A stretch of 28,076 nt of DNA from Anaerolineales bacterium UBA3082 (lineage in GTDB: Bacteria; Chloroflexota; Anaerolineae; UBA7937), in contig DFBK01000059.1 of assembly GCA_002366595.1 (NCBI GenBank), forward strand, positions 33,451-61,526, in the 5' to 3' direction. The notes below the pieces were generated by a model. That model made no database searches. It worked only from the letters and a program-made list of their open reading frames with translations, and was not told the DNA's origin. This document shows positions 16,468-23,312 of this stretch, piece after piece. A program made the translations under genes and the position numbers. Positions within the stretch are counted from its first letter, which is position 1, and the number at the start of each line of letters is the position of its first letter.

Positions 16468-17598
16468 CTACCGCTCCACAGGCGTCCTCTCAAGCCAGTC
16501 AGTGGCCCCTTGAGCGTAGGCCTGCACCTCCTCATAGATCGGCTTCAAGATGAACTCTGGTGTGACGAAGGAGAAGTAATCCCGGAAGTTCCGCTGCGGC
16601 CAGGGGGTGCGGAAGGCCCAGAAGGCCACCGCCAGGCACCAATCCCACTCCCCTCGTGCCTTCTCATAGGCCTGTATAGTGTAGGCGATCCGTTGAGAGG
16701 GGCGCACCGCCTTCGTCCAGCGGGGATGATCGTTCCAGCCGCCTTCAGTGATGATTACCTCCTTATCTCCATCTCCGTTTTGCACCATCAGTTGGTGGAT
16801 TAACTCCGTCCGGGCGAAATTTATCTTATCTCTGGCCGGAGGGTCGTCAGGGGGGAAGACGTTGCCGTAGGCGTGGACGGCCAGGATATCGAAGTACTCT
16901 TTGGCCCCAGCGTCGTACATCCTCTGGAGGAAGCTCAAATCCGAGAGGGCGAACTCGTCGCCCTCATCGGCCACGTTGGGGGCTAGCCCAGCGGCCAAGA
17001 CCTGGATATCGGGGTCGGCATATTTGGCCCTCTTATAGGCTATTTTGAGGAGTTCCGTATACCCTTCCGGATCCACAGGGCGGAAGCCCCAAGAAGAACT
17101 CAGGTTCGGCTCGTTCCAGATGATGAGGTACTCTATTCGACCTCGGAAGTGGCTAGCGAAGGCGTAGACGAAGTCGCCGAAATCCTGGTAACGCTCTCTT
17201 TCTAGGTAACTATTAGTAGTGTTCTTGGGCCGCGCCCATGGGGGGACGAAATCGAGCCTGGCGATGAGTGTGAGCCCTTGGACGTTGGCGTGGTCAACTA
17301 CCAGGTCGGCGTGGGTCCAGTCGAACCGCCCCTTGAGGGGCTCGCAGTAGGCCCAGGGGAAATACTCCACGATCCAAGGGGCCCCCATAGCCCGCACCAA
17401 CTCCAAGGTGCGCTTTATCTTCCACTCCTCCACCTCATCGGTGAGCCGGGTATGGACCCCCATCTTAGGGTTTACGGTTTCAACCTTCTGTTGCGGGCCC
17501 AAGGTGACCAAAGGCTTGGGGAGAACGCCTAGTATCAAGATAACGAGGAGCAGAAGGAGGGCTCGAGATCCGTATCGTCGGAGACGAGATTTATCCAC
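16468..17598 (-). CDS. Membrane-anchored glycoside hydrolase, clan GH-A TIM barrel
   Basis: This 376-residue protein has an N-terminal signal anchor (ALLLLLVILILGVLP) and a TIM-barrel catalytic domain like those of GH39/GH5-type enzymes. The acid/base glutamate is visible in YLIIWNEPNLSSSW and the probable nucleophile in EVIITEGGWND. Other landmarks are WIVEYFPWAYCEPLKGRFDW and LTLIARLDFVPPWARP. The product would act outside the membrane on an unknown glycan. The start is a GTG at 17598 with GGAG nine bases upstream. Its stop touches the start of the solute-binding protein gene, forming a two-gene operon. Confidence 0.85.
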   Translation of the reverse strand: MDKSRLRRYGSRALLLLLVILILGVLPKPLVTLGPQQKVETVNPKMGVHTRLTDEVEEWKIKRTLELVRAMGAPWIVEYFPWAYCEPLKGRFDWTHADLVVDHANVQGLTLIARLDFVPPWARPKNTTNSYLERERYQDFGDFVYAFASHFRGRIEYLIIWNEPNLSSSWGFRPVDPEGYTELLKIAYKRAKYADPDIQVLAAGLAPNVADEGDEFALSDLSFLQRMYDAGAKEYFDILAVHAYGNVFPPDDPPARDKINFARTELIHQLMVQNGDGDKEVIITEGGWNDHPRWTKAVRPSQRIAYTIQAYEKARGEWDWCLAVAFWAFRTPWPQRNFRDYFSFVTPEFILKPIYEEVQAYAQGATDWLERTPVER

Positions 17599-17632
17599 AG
17601 ACTTTCACTCCAGCGAAGCGCTTTACATTTAA

Positions 17633-17666
17633 GGGGGCTTGCGCCCGCCTCACCGGACAAGCCCCC
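17633..17666 (-). terminator. Strong hairpin between the chimeric gene and the glycosidase operon
   Basis: GGGGGCTTG (17633-17641) and CAAGCCCCC (17658-17666) form a perfect nine-pair stem around a 16-base loop. On the minus strand it stands about 25 bases after the chimeric gene stop and is followed by TTAAATGT, so it is a plausible but weak intrinsic terminator. Confidence 0.6.
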
Positions 17667-17689
17667 CTCAAGGCCAAGAACCACCGCTC

Positions 17690-18118
17690 TTAAGCCCAAT
17701 ACGGTTTCCTGATGTACTTATAGGCCGAATTCACCGCCGTGGTCGCCTCACCGCAGGCGGTGGTGATCCGCTTCGCCTTCCCCTCATAGGTGACCAGATC
17801 GCCACAGGCGAAGACCCCTCGAAGGTTAGTCCGCATCTCGGGGTTCACCACCACCGCCTTGCCTTTAAGTTCCAGCCCCCACCGCTCCACGCTCTCCAGT
17901 TTGGGGATGAAGCCGATGCTGATGAGCACCACATCCATGGGCACCACGCTGGGTTTCTCTGTAGCTACCTTCTCGATCGTCTCCCCGCCGCTGGTGGGGA
18001 GACGACCCGGTATCCCCTCGGTGTGAAGAAACGCCTCCATCAGTTGAATCTCCACCCGGCTATCGTCCACCACCAGAATCTTGATCCCATCGGGTGGGAA
18101 CAGAATTGAATCCAGCAT
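17690..18118 (-). CDS. Chimeric gene: N-terminal half of response-regulator receiver fused to C-terminal quarter of TrxR-like reductase
   Basis: The 142-residue frame is intact and has a good ribosome-binding site (AGGAGA overlapping the stop codon of the ATPase gene). Residues 12-58 match a CheY-like receiver: IKILVVDDSR with the acidic pair Asp18-Asp19, then SGGETIEKVATEKPSVV. From about residue 58 to the end the protein is nearly identical to the C terminus of the reductase encoded at 19766-20698 (DVVLISIGF, GVFACGDLVTYEGK, IRKPYWA). The join falls at VVPMDVVL, where receiver proteins normally read VVLMDVVLP, so Asp62 sits where the phosphoacceptor would be. The later receiver strands and both reductase nucleotide-binding sites are missing. 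It is most likely a recombination product without the original activities. Confidence 0.85.
   Translation of the reverse strand: MLDSILFPPDGIKILVVDDSRVEIQLMEAFLHTEGIPGRLPTSGGETIEKVATEKPSVVPMDVVLISIGFIPKLESVERWGLELKGKAVVVNPEMRTNLRGVFACGDLVTYEGKAKRITTACGEATTAVNSAYKYIRKPYWA
17693..17947 (-). repeat. 255-bp direct repeat of the reductase 3' end, copy 1
   Basis: This segment aligns without gaps to 19769-20023. I count about 17 differences by hand, so roughly 93% identity. The match ends abruptly within codons for VVPMDVV, at the receiver/reductase junction. Confidence 0.92.
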
Positions 18119-18127
18119 ATTCGTCTC

Positions 18128-19432
18128 CTAAAGATCGGCAAAATAGGTGGAGCAGGCCCGGTCAATCATCTCTGGTGTGGCTAGTGGTCTGAGATGCTTA
18201 TACCTAGCGATGTCCAGCAACTGATCGACGATGTCGCGGGGGTGGCAGTTCCTGAACTCCCGTTGGGGCTTGACGTACCACTCGCGCACCAGGTGCATGA
18301 AACCCTCTCCTGTGTACTCGACGCCTCGTACCCCACATGCGTTCTGGAAGACCTGGTGGAACTCTTCGGCCGTGGGGTTGTCCACCTTGATCTTGTGGCG
18401 AATCCGGCGCAGGAAAGCATCATCCACCAGGTCGGCGGGGTTCAGGTTGGTGGCGAAGACGACCAGCTGTTCGAAGGGGATCTCGATCTTCTTGCCCGTG
18501 TGCAAGGTCAGGAAATCAACGCGCGTCTCCAGAGGAACCATCCAGCGGTTTAGCAGGTCCTGGGGGTCGATCTGTTGTCGGCCGAAGTCATCAATCAGGA
18601 ACATCCCACCGTTGGCCTTCATTTGGAAGGGGGCCTCATAGTATTTGACAGCCGGATCCCAGATGAGGTTGAGACTTTCCAATGTTAGCTCTCCGCCCAC
18701 CATGACGACGGGGCGCTCAACCAGTACCCAGCGCTCATCCAGGCTGGCTTCACCGAGGCCTAGTTCTTCGTGCCCCTCCCCGGGATAAGGCTCCCCGTCA
18801 ACCGGGGAGTGGTTCAACTCGTCGTAGACCTTAATGATGTGGCCGTCCACGGAGACGGCATAGGGAATGGAAATCGGCTCACGGGCCAACAACCGGGCCA
18901 TGCGGGTGGCGGCAGTGGTCTTGCCATCGCCCGGAGGACCATAGAGAAAGATCGACTTGCCGGAGTTGACCGCCGCGCCGATCTTGTCAAGCATGCCCTG
19001 GTTGACTACCAAGCCCTCGAAGGCTGCCGCCACCGCGGCTTCGTCGAACAAGACCTTACCCACGGCCTGGGCACGGATCATGGCGTTGTACCGTTCCAGG
19101 GGGACCGGCGCTGGCCCCACGTATTGGTTGCGCTCCAGCGCTTCGTGAACCCGTTCGATCCCTTTGCTGAAGATGGTGTAGCGATATCCTCGTTCACCGA
19201 GGCCGGCCACCCCGATGACGTTGATCAATTGTTGTCGCTTGAGCATTTCCAGCACCGGCTGGACCACATTGGCAAAGGGCAGGTGCAGTTTGCGACTGAT
19301 TTCGCCGGCCGCAATTTCGCCGGCATTGTAGATCAGCTTGAGAGCCAGTTCGCCCAACAGACTCATGGTCAGCCCTGTCTCCTCGATGGAGAGCGGCCGC
19401 TTGAGTACCTGCTGGCGCTGTGTCTCATTCAT
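18128..19432 (-). CDS. AAA-family ATPase with N-terminal winged helix (MoxR-like)
   Basis: This is an ATP-driven remodelling protein of unknown client. From the ATG at 19432 it is 434 residues long. The N-terminal 100 residues look like a winged-helix module (LGELALKLIYNAGEIAAGEI, then VVQPVLEMLKRQQLINV). The ATPase core follows, with Walker A GPPGDGKTT at about 165-173, Walker B MFLIDDFG at about 277-284, sensor VVFATNLNP around 326-332, and DAFLRRIR supplying the arginine finger. The frame opens at a TTG at 19495, but the ATG at 19432 has AGGAGG 11 bases upstream and begins the conserved part. It ends nine bases before the receiver chimera. In other bacteria such ATPases can stand next to response-regulator and Flp/Tad pilus genes (from memory), which would explain a receiver gene here. 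Confidence 0.83.
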   Translation of the reverse strand: MNETQRQQVLKRPLSIEETGLTMSLLGELALKLIYNAGEIAAGEISRKLHLPFANVVQPVLEMLKRQQLINVIGVAGLGERGYRYTIFSKGIERVHEALERNQYVGPAPVPLERYNAMIRAQAVGKVLFDEAAVAAAFEGLVVNQGMLDKIGAAVNSGKSIFLYGPPGDGKTTAATRMARLLAREPISIPYAVSVDGHIIKVYDELNHSPVDGEPYPGEGHEELGLGEASLDERWVLVERPVVMVGGELTLESLNLIWDPAVKYYEAPFQMKANGGMFLIDDFGRQQIDPQDLLNRWMVPLETRVDFLTLHTGKKIEIPFEQLVVFATNLNPADLVDDAFLRRIRHKIKVDNPTAEEFHQVFQNACGVRGVEYTGEGFMHLVREWYVKPQREFRNCHPRDIVDQLLDIARYKHLRPLATPEMIDRACSTYFADL

Positions 19433-19501
19433 CTTCTCACTTGCCTCCTGCCGCGCTTGCCTGCTAGTGACCTCGAATGGGGCATGTGCCTCCAAAGCAT
19501 G

Positions 19502-19690
19502 TTACTGGTCACATTTTCTCGAAGTCCCTCCGTCGCTTCGCGCAGGTGTCTCCGTAACGCCCACGACCAGCGCGAGCACGCCGCCCAGCGCCTTGCCCTT
19601 TGCCACCAGCTCCTCCTCTCTCAACGAACTTGCAGCGTGCCCCCTCCCGGTCAAGATGTATCCAGGGCTCTTGGCATCCTTTCTATTCAT
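19502..19690 (-). CDS. Small hypothetical ORF upstream of the AAA ATPase
   Basis: A frame of about 62 codons starts at the ATG at 19690 (MNRKDAKSPGYILTG) and is open further back to 19741. The product has a small hydrophobic stretch, GGVLALVVGVTE. The ribosome-binding site is weak and I recognise no family. It fills the space between the reductase and the ATPase genes, so it may be real, a relic, or chance. Confidence 0.3.
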   Translation of the reverse strand: MNRKDAKSPGYILTGRGHAASSLREEELVAKGKALGGVLALVVGVTETPARSDGGTSRKCDQ

Positions 19691-19765
19691 TGCCGATCTC
19701 TTCCTCTTCCCCGTTGAACAGATAGATGTGTGGCAACTCAATGACCAAAGAAACTGCGTCTTTTG

Positions 19766-20698
19766 TCACGCCCAATAGGGCTTCCTGATGTACTTATAGA
19801 CTGAATTTACAGCGATGGTCGCCTCGCCGCAGGCGGTGGTGATCCGCTTCGTTTTCCCCTCGTAGGTGACCAGATCGCCACAGGCGAAGACCCCTCGAAG
19901 GTTACTCCGCATTTCGGGGTTCACCAACACCGCCTTGCCTTTAAGTTCCAGTCCCCACCGCTCCACGCTCTCCAGATTGGGGATGAAGCCGATGCTGATG
20001 AGCACCACATCCATGGGCACCACCCTCTCCTCCCCCGTCTCGTTGTCGATGAGCCGTACAGCCTCGACTTTCTCTCTCCCCATGATCTCCTTCAGTTCGG
20101 TGCGAAAGACCACCTTGATGGGGCTCTTCCCCACCCTCTCCACCGTCATCTCGTCGGCTCGAAAGTAGTCCTTGCGGTGGATCAGCGTGCTTTCCCCAGC
20201 GCAGCCGCAGATGGTGAGGGCCATCTCCAGGGCGCTGTCCCCTCCGCCCACGCAGAGGACCCGCTTCCTTTCAAAGGACCTCATATCCAGGCAGTTGTAG
20301 TAGACCCCCTCCAGGCCCTCCTCCCCGGGGATACCTAACTTCCGGGGCTCAAAAAGCCCCATCCCCAAAGCCAGGATCACTGCCTTCGCCTCGTAGGTCC
20401 CCTTCGGCGTGTTGAGGGTAATCTTCCCCTCCTCGACATCCAAGTCGGTGACCTCCTCCCCTTCCCGTATCTCACAGCCCATCTCCCTAGCCTGAGCCGC
20501 CATCTTCTCCGCCAACTCGTGGGCCACGATATCGGTGTAGGAGGGGAAATCGTGGATGCTCTTGTGGGGATAAAGATGAGTCAACTGCCCCCCTATCCCT
20601 TTCGCTTCCAGGATCAGCGAAGAGAGTCGCTTGGTCTGAGCGTAGATACCGGCCGTCAGCCCGGCCGGCCCCGCCCCCACGATCACCAAGTCGTACAT
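19766..20698 (-). CDS. Thioredoxin-reductase-fold ferredoxin/flavodoxin-NADP(+) reductase-like protein
   Basis: This is a 310-residue FAD/NAD(P)H oxidoreductase. The FAD site GAGPAG is at 8-13, the NAD(P)H site GGGDSA at 151-156, and the C-terminal FAD contact is GVFACGDLVTYEGK. True thioredoxin reductases carry a CxxC just before the GGGDSA motif. Here that segment reads YYNCLDMRSFERKRVLC, with no CxxC, so disulfide chemistry is unlikely. The layout instead fits the TrxR-like ferredoxin (flavodoxin)-NADP reductases such as Bacillus YumC. GGGAGGATAG precedes the ATG, and a near-perfect promoter lies upstream. The last 255 bases occur again at 17693-17947. Confidence 0.88.
   Translation of the reverse strand: MYDLVIVGAGPAGLTAGIYAQTKRLSSLILEAKGIGGQLTHLYPHKSIHDFPSYTDIVAHELAEKMAAQAREMGCEIREGEEVTDLDVEEGKITLNTPKGTYEAKAVILALGMGLFEPRKLGIPGEEGLEGVYYNCLDMRSFERKRVLCVGGGDSALEMALTICGCAGESTLIHRKDYFRADEMTVERVGKSPIKVVFRTELKEIMGREKVEAVRLIDNETGEERVVPMDVVLISIGFIPNLESVERWGLELKGKAVLVNPEMRSNLRGVFACGDLVTYEGKTKRITTACGEATIAVNSVYKYIRKPYWA
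19769..20023 (-). repeat. 255-bp direct repeat of the reductase 3' end, copy 2 (in the intact gene)
   Basis: This is the partner of 17693-17947, in the same orientation. The 1.8 kb between the copies holds the small ORF, the AAA ATPase and the receiver half of the chimera. Confidence 0.92.
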
Positions 20699-20744
20699 CT
20701 ATCCTCCCTGAATCTAATTTCCACCCTGGGAAAGGGCGGTTTCT

Positions 20745-20773
20745 ATTATAGAGCCTGAGAAAAGCGGTGTCAA
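20745..20773 (-). promoter_or_regulatory. Consensus promoter of the reductase-ATPase operon
   Basis: TTGACA (20773-20768), a 17-base spacer and TATAAT (20750-20745) match the sigma-70 consensus at all twelve positions. The -35 box directly abuts the stop codon of the preceding small membrane protein gene. The leader of about 40 bases begins with a hairpin (CCGCCCT/AGGGTGG, 20721-20739), which may stabilise the mRNA 5' end. Confidence 0.9.
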
Positions 20774-20989
20774 TTAACTTTGACCCATCTCCGCTATCTG
20801 CCGTAGGAGCCCCACCATGAGAGCGGCGAGCCGGGCCACCTGCCGCCATTGGAGACCCCGACGCTCACGCTCACCCCCCTCCATCCATTGGCGAGCGTAA
20901 ATCAAGGCCGCTAAACCGCCTACCAGCCCCCCTATCAGGGCTCCCAAGAACACTCTGCGCCTCGCTCCCCGAGACAACGGATGAGACAC
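20774..20989 (-). CDS. Small membrane protein with glycine-zipper segment
   Basis: The 71-residue product has one clear membrane segment rich in glycine (FLGALIGGLVGGLAALIYA), followed by a charged helix and a short hydrophobic tail. This resembles YtxH-like small envelope proteins, but no firm assignment is possible. The start is a GTG at 20989 with AGGAGG nine bases upstream, inside the end of the preceding gene. It is the last gene of the DNA-glycosylase operon. Confidence 0.65.
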   Translation of the reverse strand: MSHPLSRGARRRVFLGALIGGLVGGLAALIYARQWMEGGERERRGLQWRQVARLAALMVGLLRQIAEMGQS

Positions 20990-20995
20990 GGATAA

Positions 20996-21283
20996 CTACC
21001 TCCTCAAGAAGGCCTTCAAAATCTCTAGAACGAACGCGCCCGCACTTATGGTGCGGATAATAGGGCTCACTAAGAGCGAGGAGAAGGTGCGCGCCCCCCT
21101 CTCCACCCCCTCTGTCCTCTTTTGGGCAAAGGTTAGAGCCGGGAGCAGGCTACCTTTAGCCCGCCGCAACAGCCGAATAGCGTAAGCCATAAGGAAAAGT
21201 GCTGGCAGGATGAGGATGAACCCTTGTACCATCAAGAAAATGAGAGCCACATCTCGCCAGAGAGCCACCGTTTTTGGGTCCAT
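20996..21283 (-). CDS. Hypothetical membrane protein, 95 residues
   Basis: The product starts MDPKTVALWRDVALIF and contains a strong hydrophobic segment (FLMVQGFILILPALFLMAYAI), an amphipathic middle and a second weaker segment (IIRTISAGAFVLEILKAF). The frame is open further upstream. The ATG at 21283 overlaps the glycosylase stop codon by one base (TGATG) and has GGTGGGG in front, so I use it. The function is unknown. It is coupled on both sides and probably acts with the 71-residue membrane protein that follows. Confidence 0.7.
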   Translation of the reverse strand: MDPKTVALWRDVALIFLMVQGFILILPALFLMAYAIRLLRRAKGSLLPALTFAQKRTEGVERGARTFSSLLVSPIIRTISAGAFVLEILKAFLRR

Positions 21284-22173
21284 CACCCCACCCAATCCCA
21301 GAACCAATAGGCCAAAAACCGCCATTTACCCCAGGGGGCGAAGACCTCCTGCACCTCTTCATCGGTAACCGGCGCCCCATCGAAGAACCGCTCCGAGACC
21401 AACTTGCGAGCCCAGGTATCGATCCCTAGATAGTCGTAACGGCCCAGAAGGCTCAAGATGTGAGCGGCTGCATATTGTCCCACCCCCTTAATCGATTTGA
21501 GCCATTTGTACAGTTCCGCCGTCCCCAAGGAGGAATGCTTGAGCCCTTCCAGGTCCAGGTCGCCGCTTGCTACCTGGCGAGACAACTGAGCGATGGATGA
21601 GGCCCGATAGCCCATTCTGACCTCCTGCTTTAGATAGTTCTCGCCTGCCTCAGCCACAGCCTCCGGCGTGGGGAACGCTTTAAGAGGTTCAAGGGGATAA
21701 GGCTCCCCCAACCTCTCCACCAACCGCCCTACCATCCCCTCCGTCTGCCGCCAGGTGCAGTTGGTAGTGCAAATGGTCTTCACCACATCTTCATAGACCG
21801 TAGGAGAGCGCAAGATGTGCCCCTTCCCCTCCTCCACCACATGCCTGAGCGCTGGCTCCCCTTCACATAACCCGTAAAAATCGGTCAACTCCTCCTCCAG
21901 CCCCAGCATCCAACGCACCTTACCCTCTATCTCGCCCACTTCCCCATCGGTCAAAGCCTCGTTTGCTCTTATGGCAACGATAACCCCTGTCAACTCATCA
22001 CTCCCACCGATGGCTAATTTCACTACTCGTCCGGTGGACAACCGCTCCACGCGTCTCAACCTCTCCTCATCCCAAGAAAAGGGGGCCAGACGACGCCACC
22101 CATGGGAACGAACCGTGGCCTGGAAGTTGAAAGGCGGGCGAGCAGCGAGTTCTAACCTCATCATCCAGAGCAC
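21283..22173 (-). CDS. HhH-GPD DNA glycosylase (AlkA/OGG-like)
   Basis: This 296-residue base-excision repair enzyme belongs to the helix-hairpin-helix superfamily. The hairpin LKSIKGVGQYAAAHILSLL (about residues 227-245) is followed by YLGIDTWARK, which holds the catalytic aspartate of the GPD motif. The N-terminal region (LELAARPPFNFQATVRS) resembles the AlkA/OGG beta-domain entry. ICTTNCTW is the usual motif of the first helical part. No lysine nucleophile typical of OGG1 was identified, so an AlkA-like monofunctional enzyme is favoured. The start is a GTG at 22173 with GAGGAG upstream, or possibly an ATG three codons on. The first codons of this gene are repeated twice elsewhere in the window beside DUF503 genes. 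Confidence 0.88.
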   Translation of the reverse strand: MLWMMRLELAARPPFNFQATVRSHGWRRLAPFSWDEERLRRVERLSTGRVVKLAIGGSDELTGVIVAIRANEALTDGEVGEIEGKVRWMLGLEEELTDFYGLCEGEPALRHVVEEGKGHILRSPTVYEDVVKTICTTNCTWRQTEGMVGRLVERLGEPYPLEPLKAFPTPEAVAEAGENYLKQEVRMGYRASSIAQLSRQVASGDLDLEGLKHSSLGTAELYKWLKSIKGVGQYAAAHILSLLGRYDYLGIDTWARKLVSERFFDGAPVTDEEVQEVFAPWGKWRFLAYWFWDWVG

Positions 22174-22265
22174 CCTCTTCTCCTCACACTATCTCTATCT
22201 CGTAGTCAGCCACCTGAGCGTCGAACCGCCCCTTCTCGATGCTCCTCACCACCTTGGTGAGGAGC
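22131..22265 (-). repeat. DUF503-glycosylase junction repeat, copy 1 (partial)
   Basis: This copy contains the first codons of the intact glycosylase gene and the last 26 codons of a DUF503 gene (LLTKVVRSIEKG through ADYEIEIV). The rest of that DUF503 gene is missing, and unrelated lipoprotein sequence begins at about 22266. It aligns to 22926-23060. Confidence 0.9.
22184..22265 (-). pseudogene. 3' remnant of a DUF503 gene
   Basis: Codons for LLTKVVRSIEKGRFDAQVADYEIE plus IV and the stop remain. The 5' two thirds have been replaced by the end of the lipoprotein gene. It keeps the position expected for an original DUF503-glycosylase operon. Confidence 0.85.
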
Positions 22266-22284
22266 ATCAGGTTTATCCCTACAC

Positions 22285-22899
22285 CTATCGGCTGTGCGGA
22301 TGAAGAATGAAACGCCAGCCCTCTCCTTGCGCTGTGGCGCCCTCCACGAGCGGGAAACTCAGGTCGAAAGAAGCCTCGCCTGCCCACGGATACTCACCGT
22401 GAAAGCCTTCCGCTATAACTTCCAACATTTGCTCCCCAGTCATGTCCAAGGTCATATGGAGTTCCTCGCCGCTTGCTCCCTCCGTACACTCTCCGGCGAT
22501 GGTCGTTTCTAGGTTCAGGGTCACCTCATACGACCCCCATACCGGAAACATGATATCTTCATATGAAATGGGGCCTCCTCCCTGTACAATGTAAGGTTCT
22601 TCGCCAGTGGTGACGGCAAAGGGAATGTTGCCCACCGCAAACGGCTCCAGCCCCACAACCTCTGCTGGGCCGACCAGCACGCGCACTTCAATCTCTCCAT
22701 CCAGACCATCACATATGGCTGAACCTGTGGGTGTGGGTAAACCTGAGCCCGAAGGCGGAGGCGTGGGCGTGGATGTTGGTATGGCTGTGGGCGTAGGCGA
22801 CAGTGGTGTCGGTGTGGCCGTGGGCATAGGCGATGGTGAGGGCTGACAGGCAGCCAACACTATCAGCGCCATGCCTAGCGCCAAAACGGTTTTCTTCAT
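22285..22899 (-). CDS. Secreted lipoprotein with Thr/Pro linker
   Basis: The 204-residue product has a signal peptide ending in the lipobox LAAC (Cys18). A Thr/Pro/Ser linker extends to about residue 60, followed by a compact acidic domain of about 140 residues with two cysteines (CDGLDGE and GECTEG). I recognise no family for that domain. AAGGAGGATTGAA precedes the ATG. The gene lies between two direct copies of a DUF503/glycosylase junction sequence, so it appears inserted into an older operon. Its linker style matches the lipoprotein at 6616, but the C-terminal domains differ. Confidence 0.85.
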   Translation of the reverse strand: MKKTVLALGMALIVLAACQPSPSPMPTATPTPLSPTPTAIPTSTPTPPPSGSGLPTPTGSAICDGLDGEIEVRVLVGPAEVVGLEPFAVGNIPFAVTTGEEPYIVQGGGPISYEDIMFPVWGSYEVTLNLETTIAGECTEGASGEELHMTLDMTGEQMLEVIAEGFHGEYPWAGEASFDLSFPLVEGATAQGEGWRFILHPHSR

Positions 22900-22925
22900 T
22901 TCAATCCTCCTTAGTTACGGATAGA

Positions 22926-23291
22926 AAGGCAGGCGAGCAGCGACTTCTAACCTCCTCATCCAGAGCACCCTCTTCTCCTCACACTACCTCTATCTCGTAG
23001 TCGGCCACCTGAGCGTCGAACCGCCCCTTCTCGATACTCCTCACCACCTTGGTGAGGAGCCTATGGACATAGCCCTGGTCGTTGGATACACAGGCCACCC
23101 CTAAGACCGCATGTTGCCAGGCATCATTCCTGCCCACTTCAGCGACCGACACGTTGAAATCGTTCCGCACACGGGCTAAAAGCGACTTTACGATACGCCG
23201 CTTATCCTTCAAAGAGTGACAACCTGGCAAGTCTAGGTGGATGGTACAGACACCGATGACCATGACGTGGATATTTTATCACACTTTAGGT
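22926..23291 (-). repeat. DUF503 unit repeat, copy 2 (complete)
   Basis: This unit spans the truncated glycosylase 5' end (22926-22978), a full DUF503 gene and about 28 bases upstream. It aligns over its whole length to 27614-27977 at roughly 87% by eye, with the DUF503 3' end and downstream part best conserved. Confidence 0.9.
22979..23263 (-). CDS. DUF503 family protein, copy A
   Basis: This small conserved protein has 94 residues, the family's normal length. The family pattern is clear: VCTIHLDLPGCHSLKDKRR, NVSVAEV, AVLGVACVSND, and a C-terminal VADYEIEVV strand. The biochemical function is unknown; the fold is ferredoxin-like, and in other bacteria the gene often neighbours rbfA (from memory). 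No ribosome-binding site precedes the ATG. A conserved AAAGTGTGATAAAAT lies about 12 bases upstream, so the message may be almost leaderless. A second full copy lies at 27665-27949. The lipoprotein gene follows downstream. Confidence 0.92.
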   Translation of the reverse strand: MVIGVCTIHLDLPGCHSLKDKRRIVKSLLARVRNDFNVSVAEVGRNDAWQHAVLGVACVSNDQGYVHRLLTKVVRSIEKGRFDAQVADYEIEVV

Positions 23292-23312
23292 AAACGCGCC
23301 CCACCTGCTCCT

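Noticed and set aside
18770..19717. Plus-strand open frame of 315 codons
   Set aside because: It lies opposite the AAA ATPase, whose minus-strand product has all ATPase motifs; the plus frame has no recognisable domain.
19766..20698. Annotation as thioredoxin reductase TrxB
   Set aside because: The CxxC pair required for thioredoxin reduction is absent from the expected position.
22184..22387. 67-codon minus-strand frame ending in a DUF503-like C terminus
   Set aside because: Its 5' part is the lipoprotein gene read in another frame; only the last 26 codons are DUF503, so I call it a remnant.
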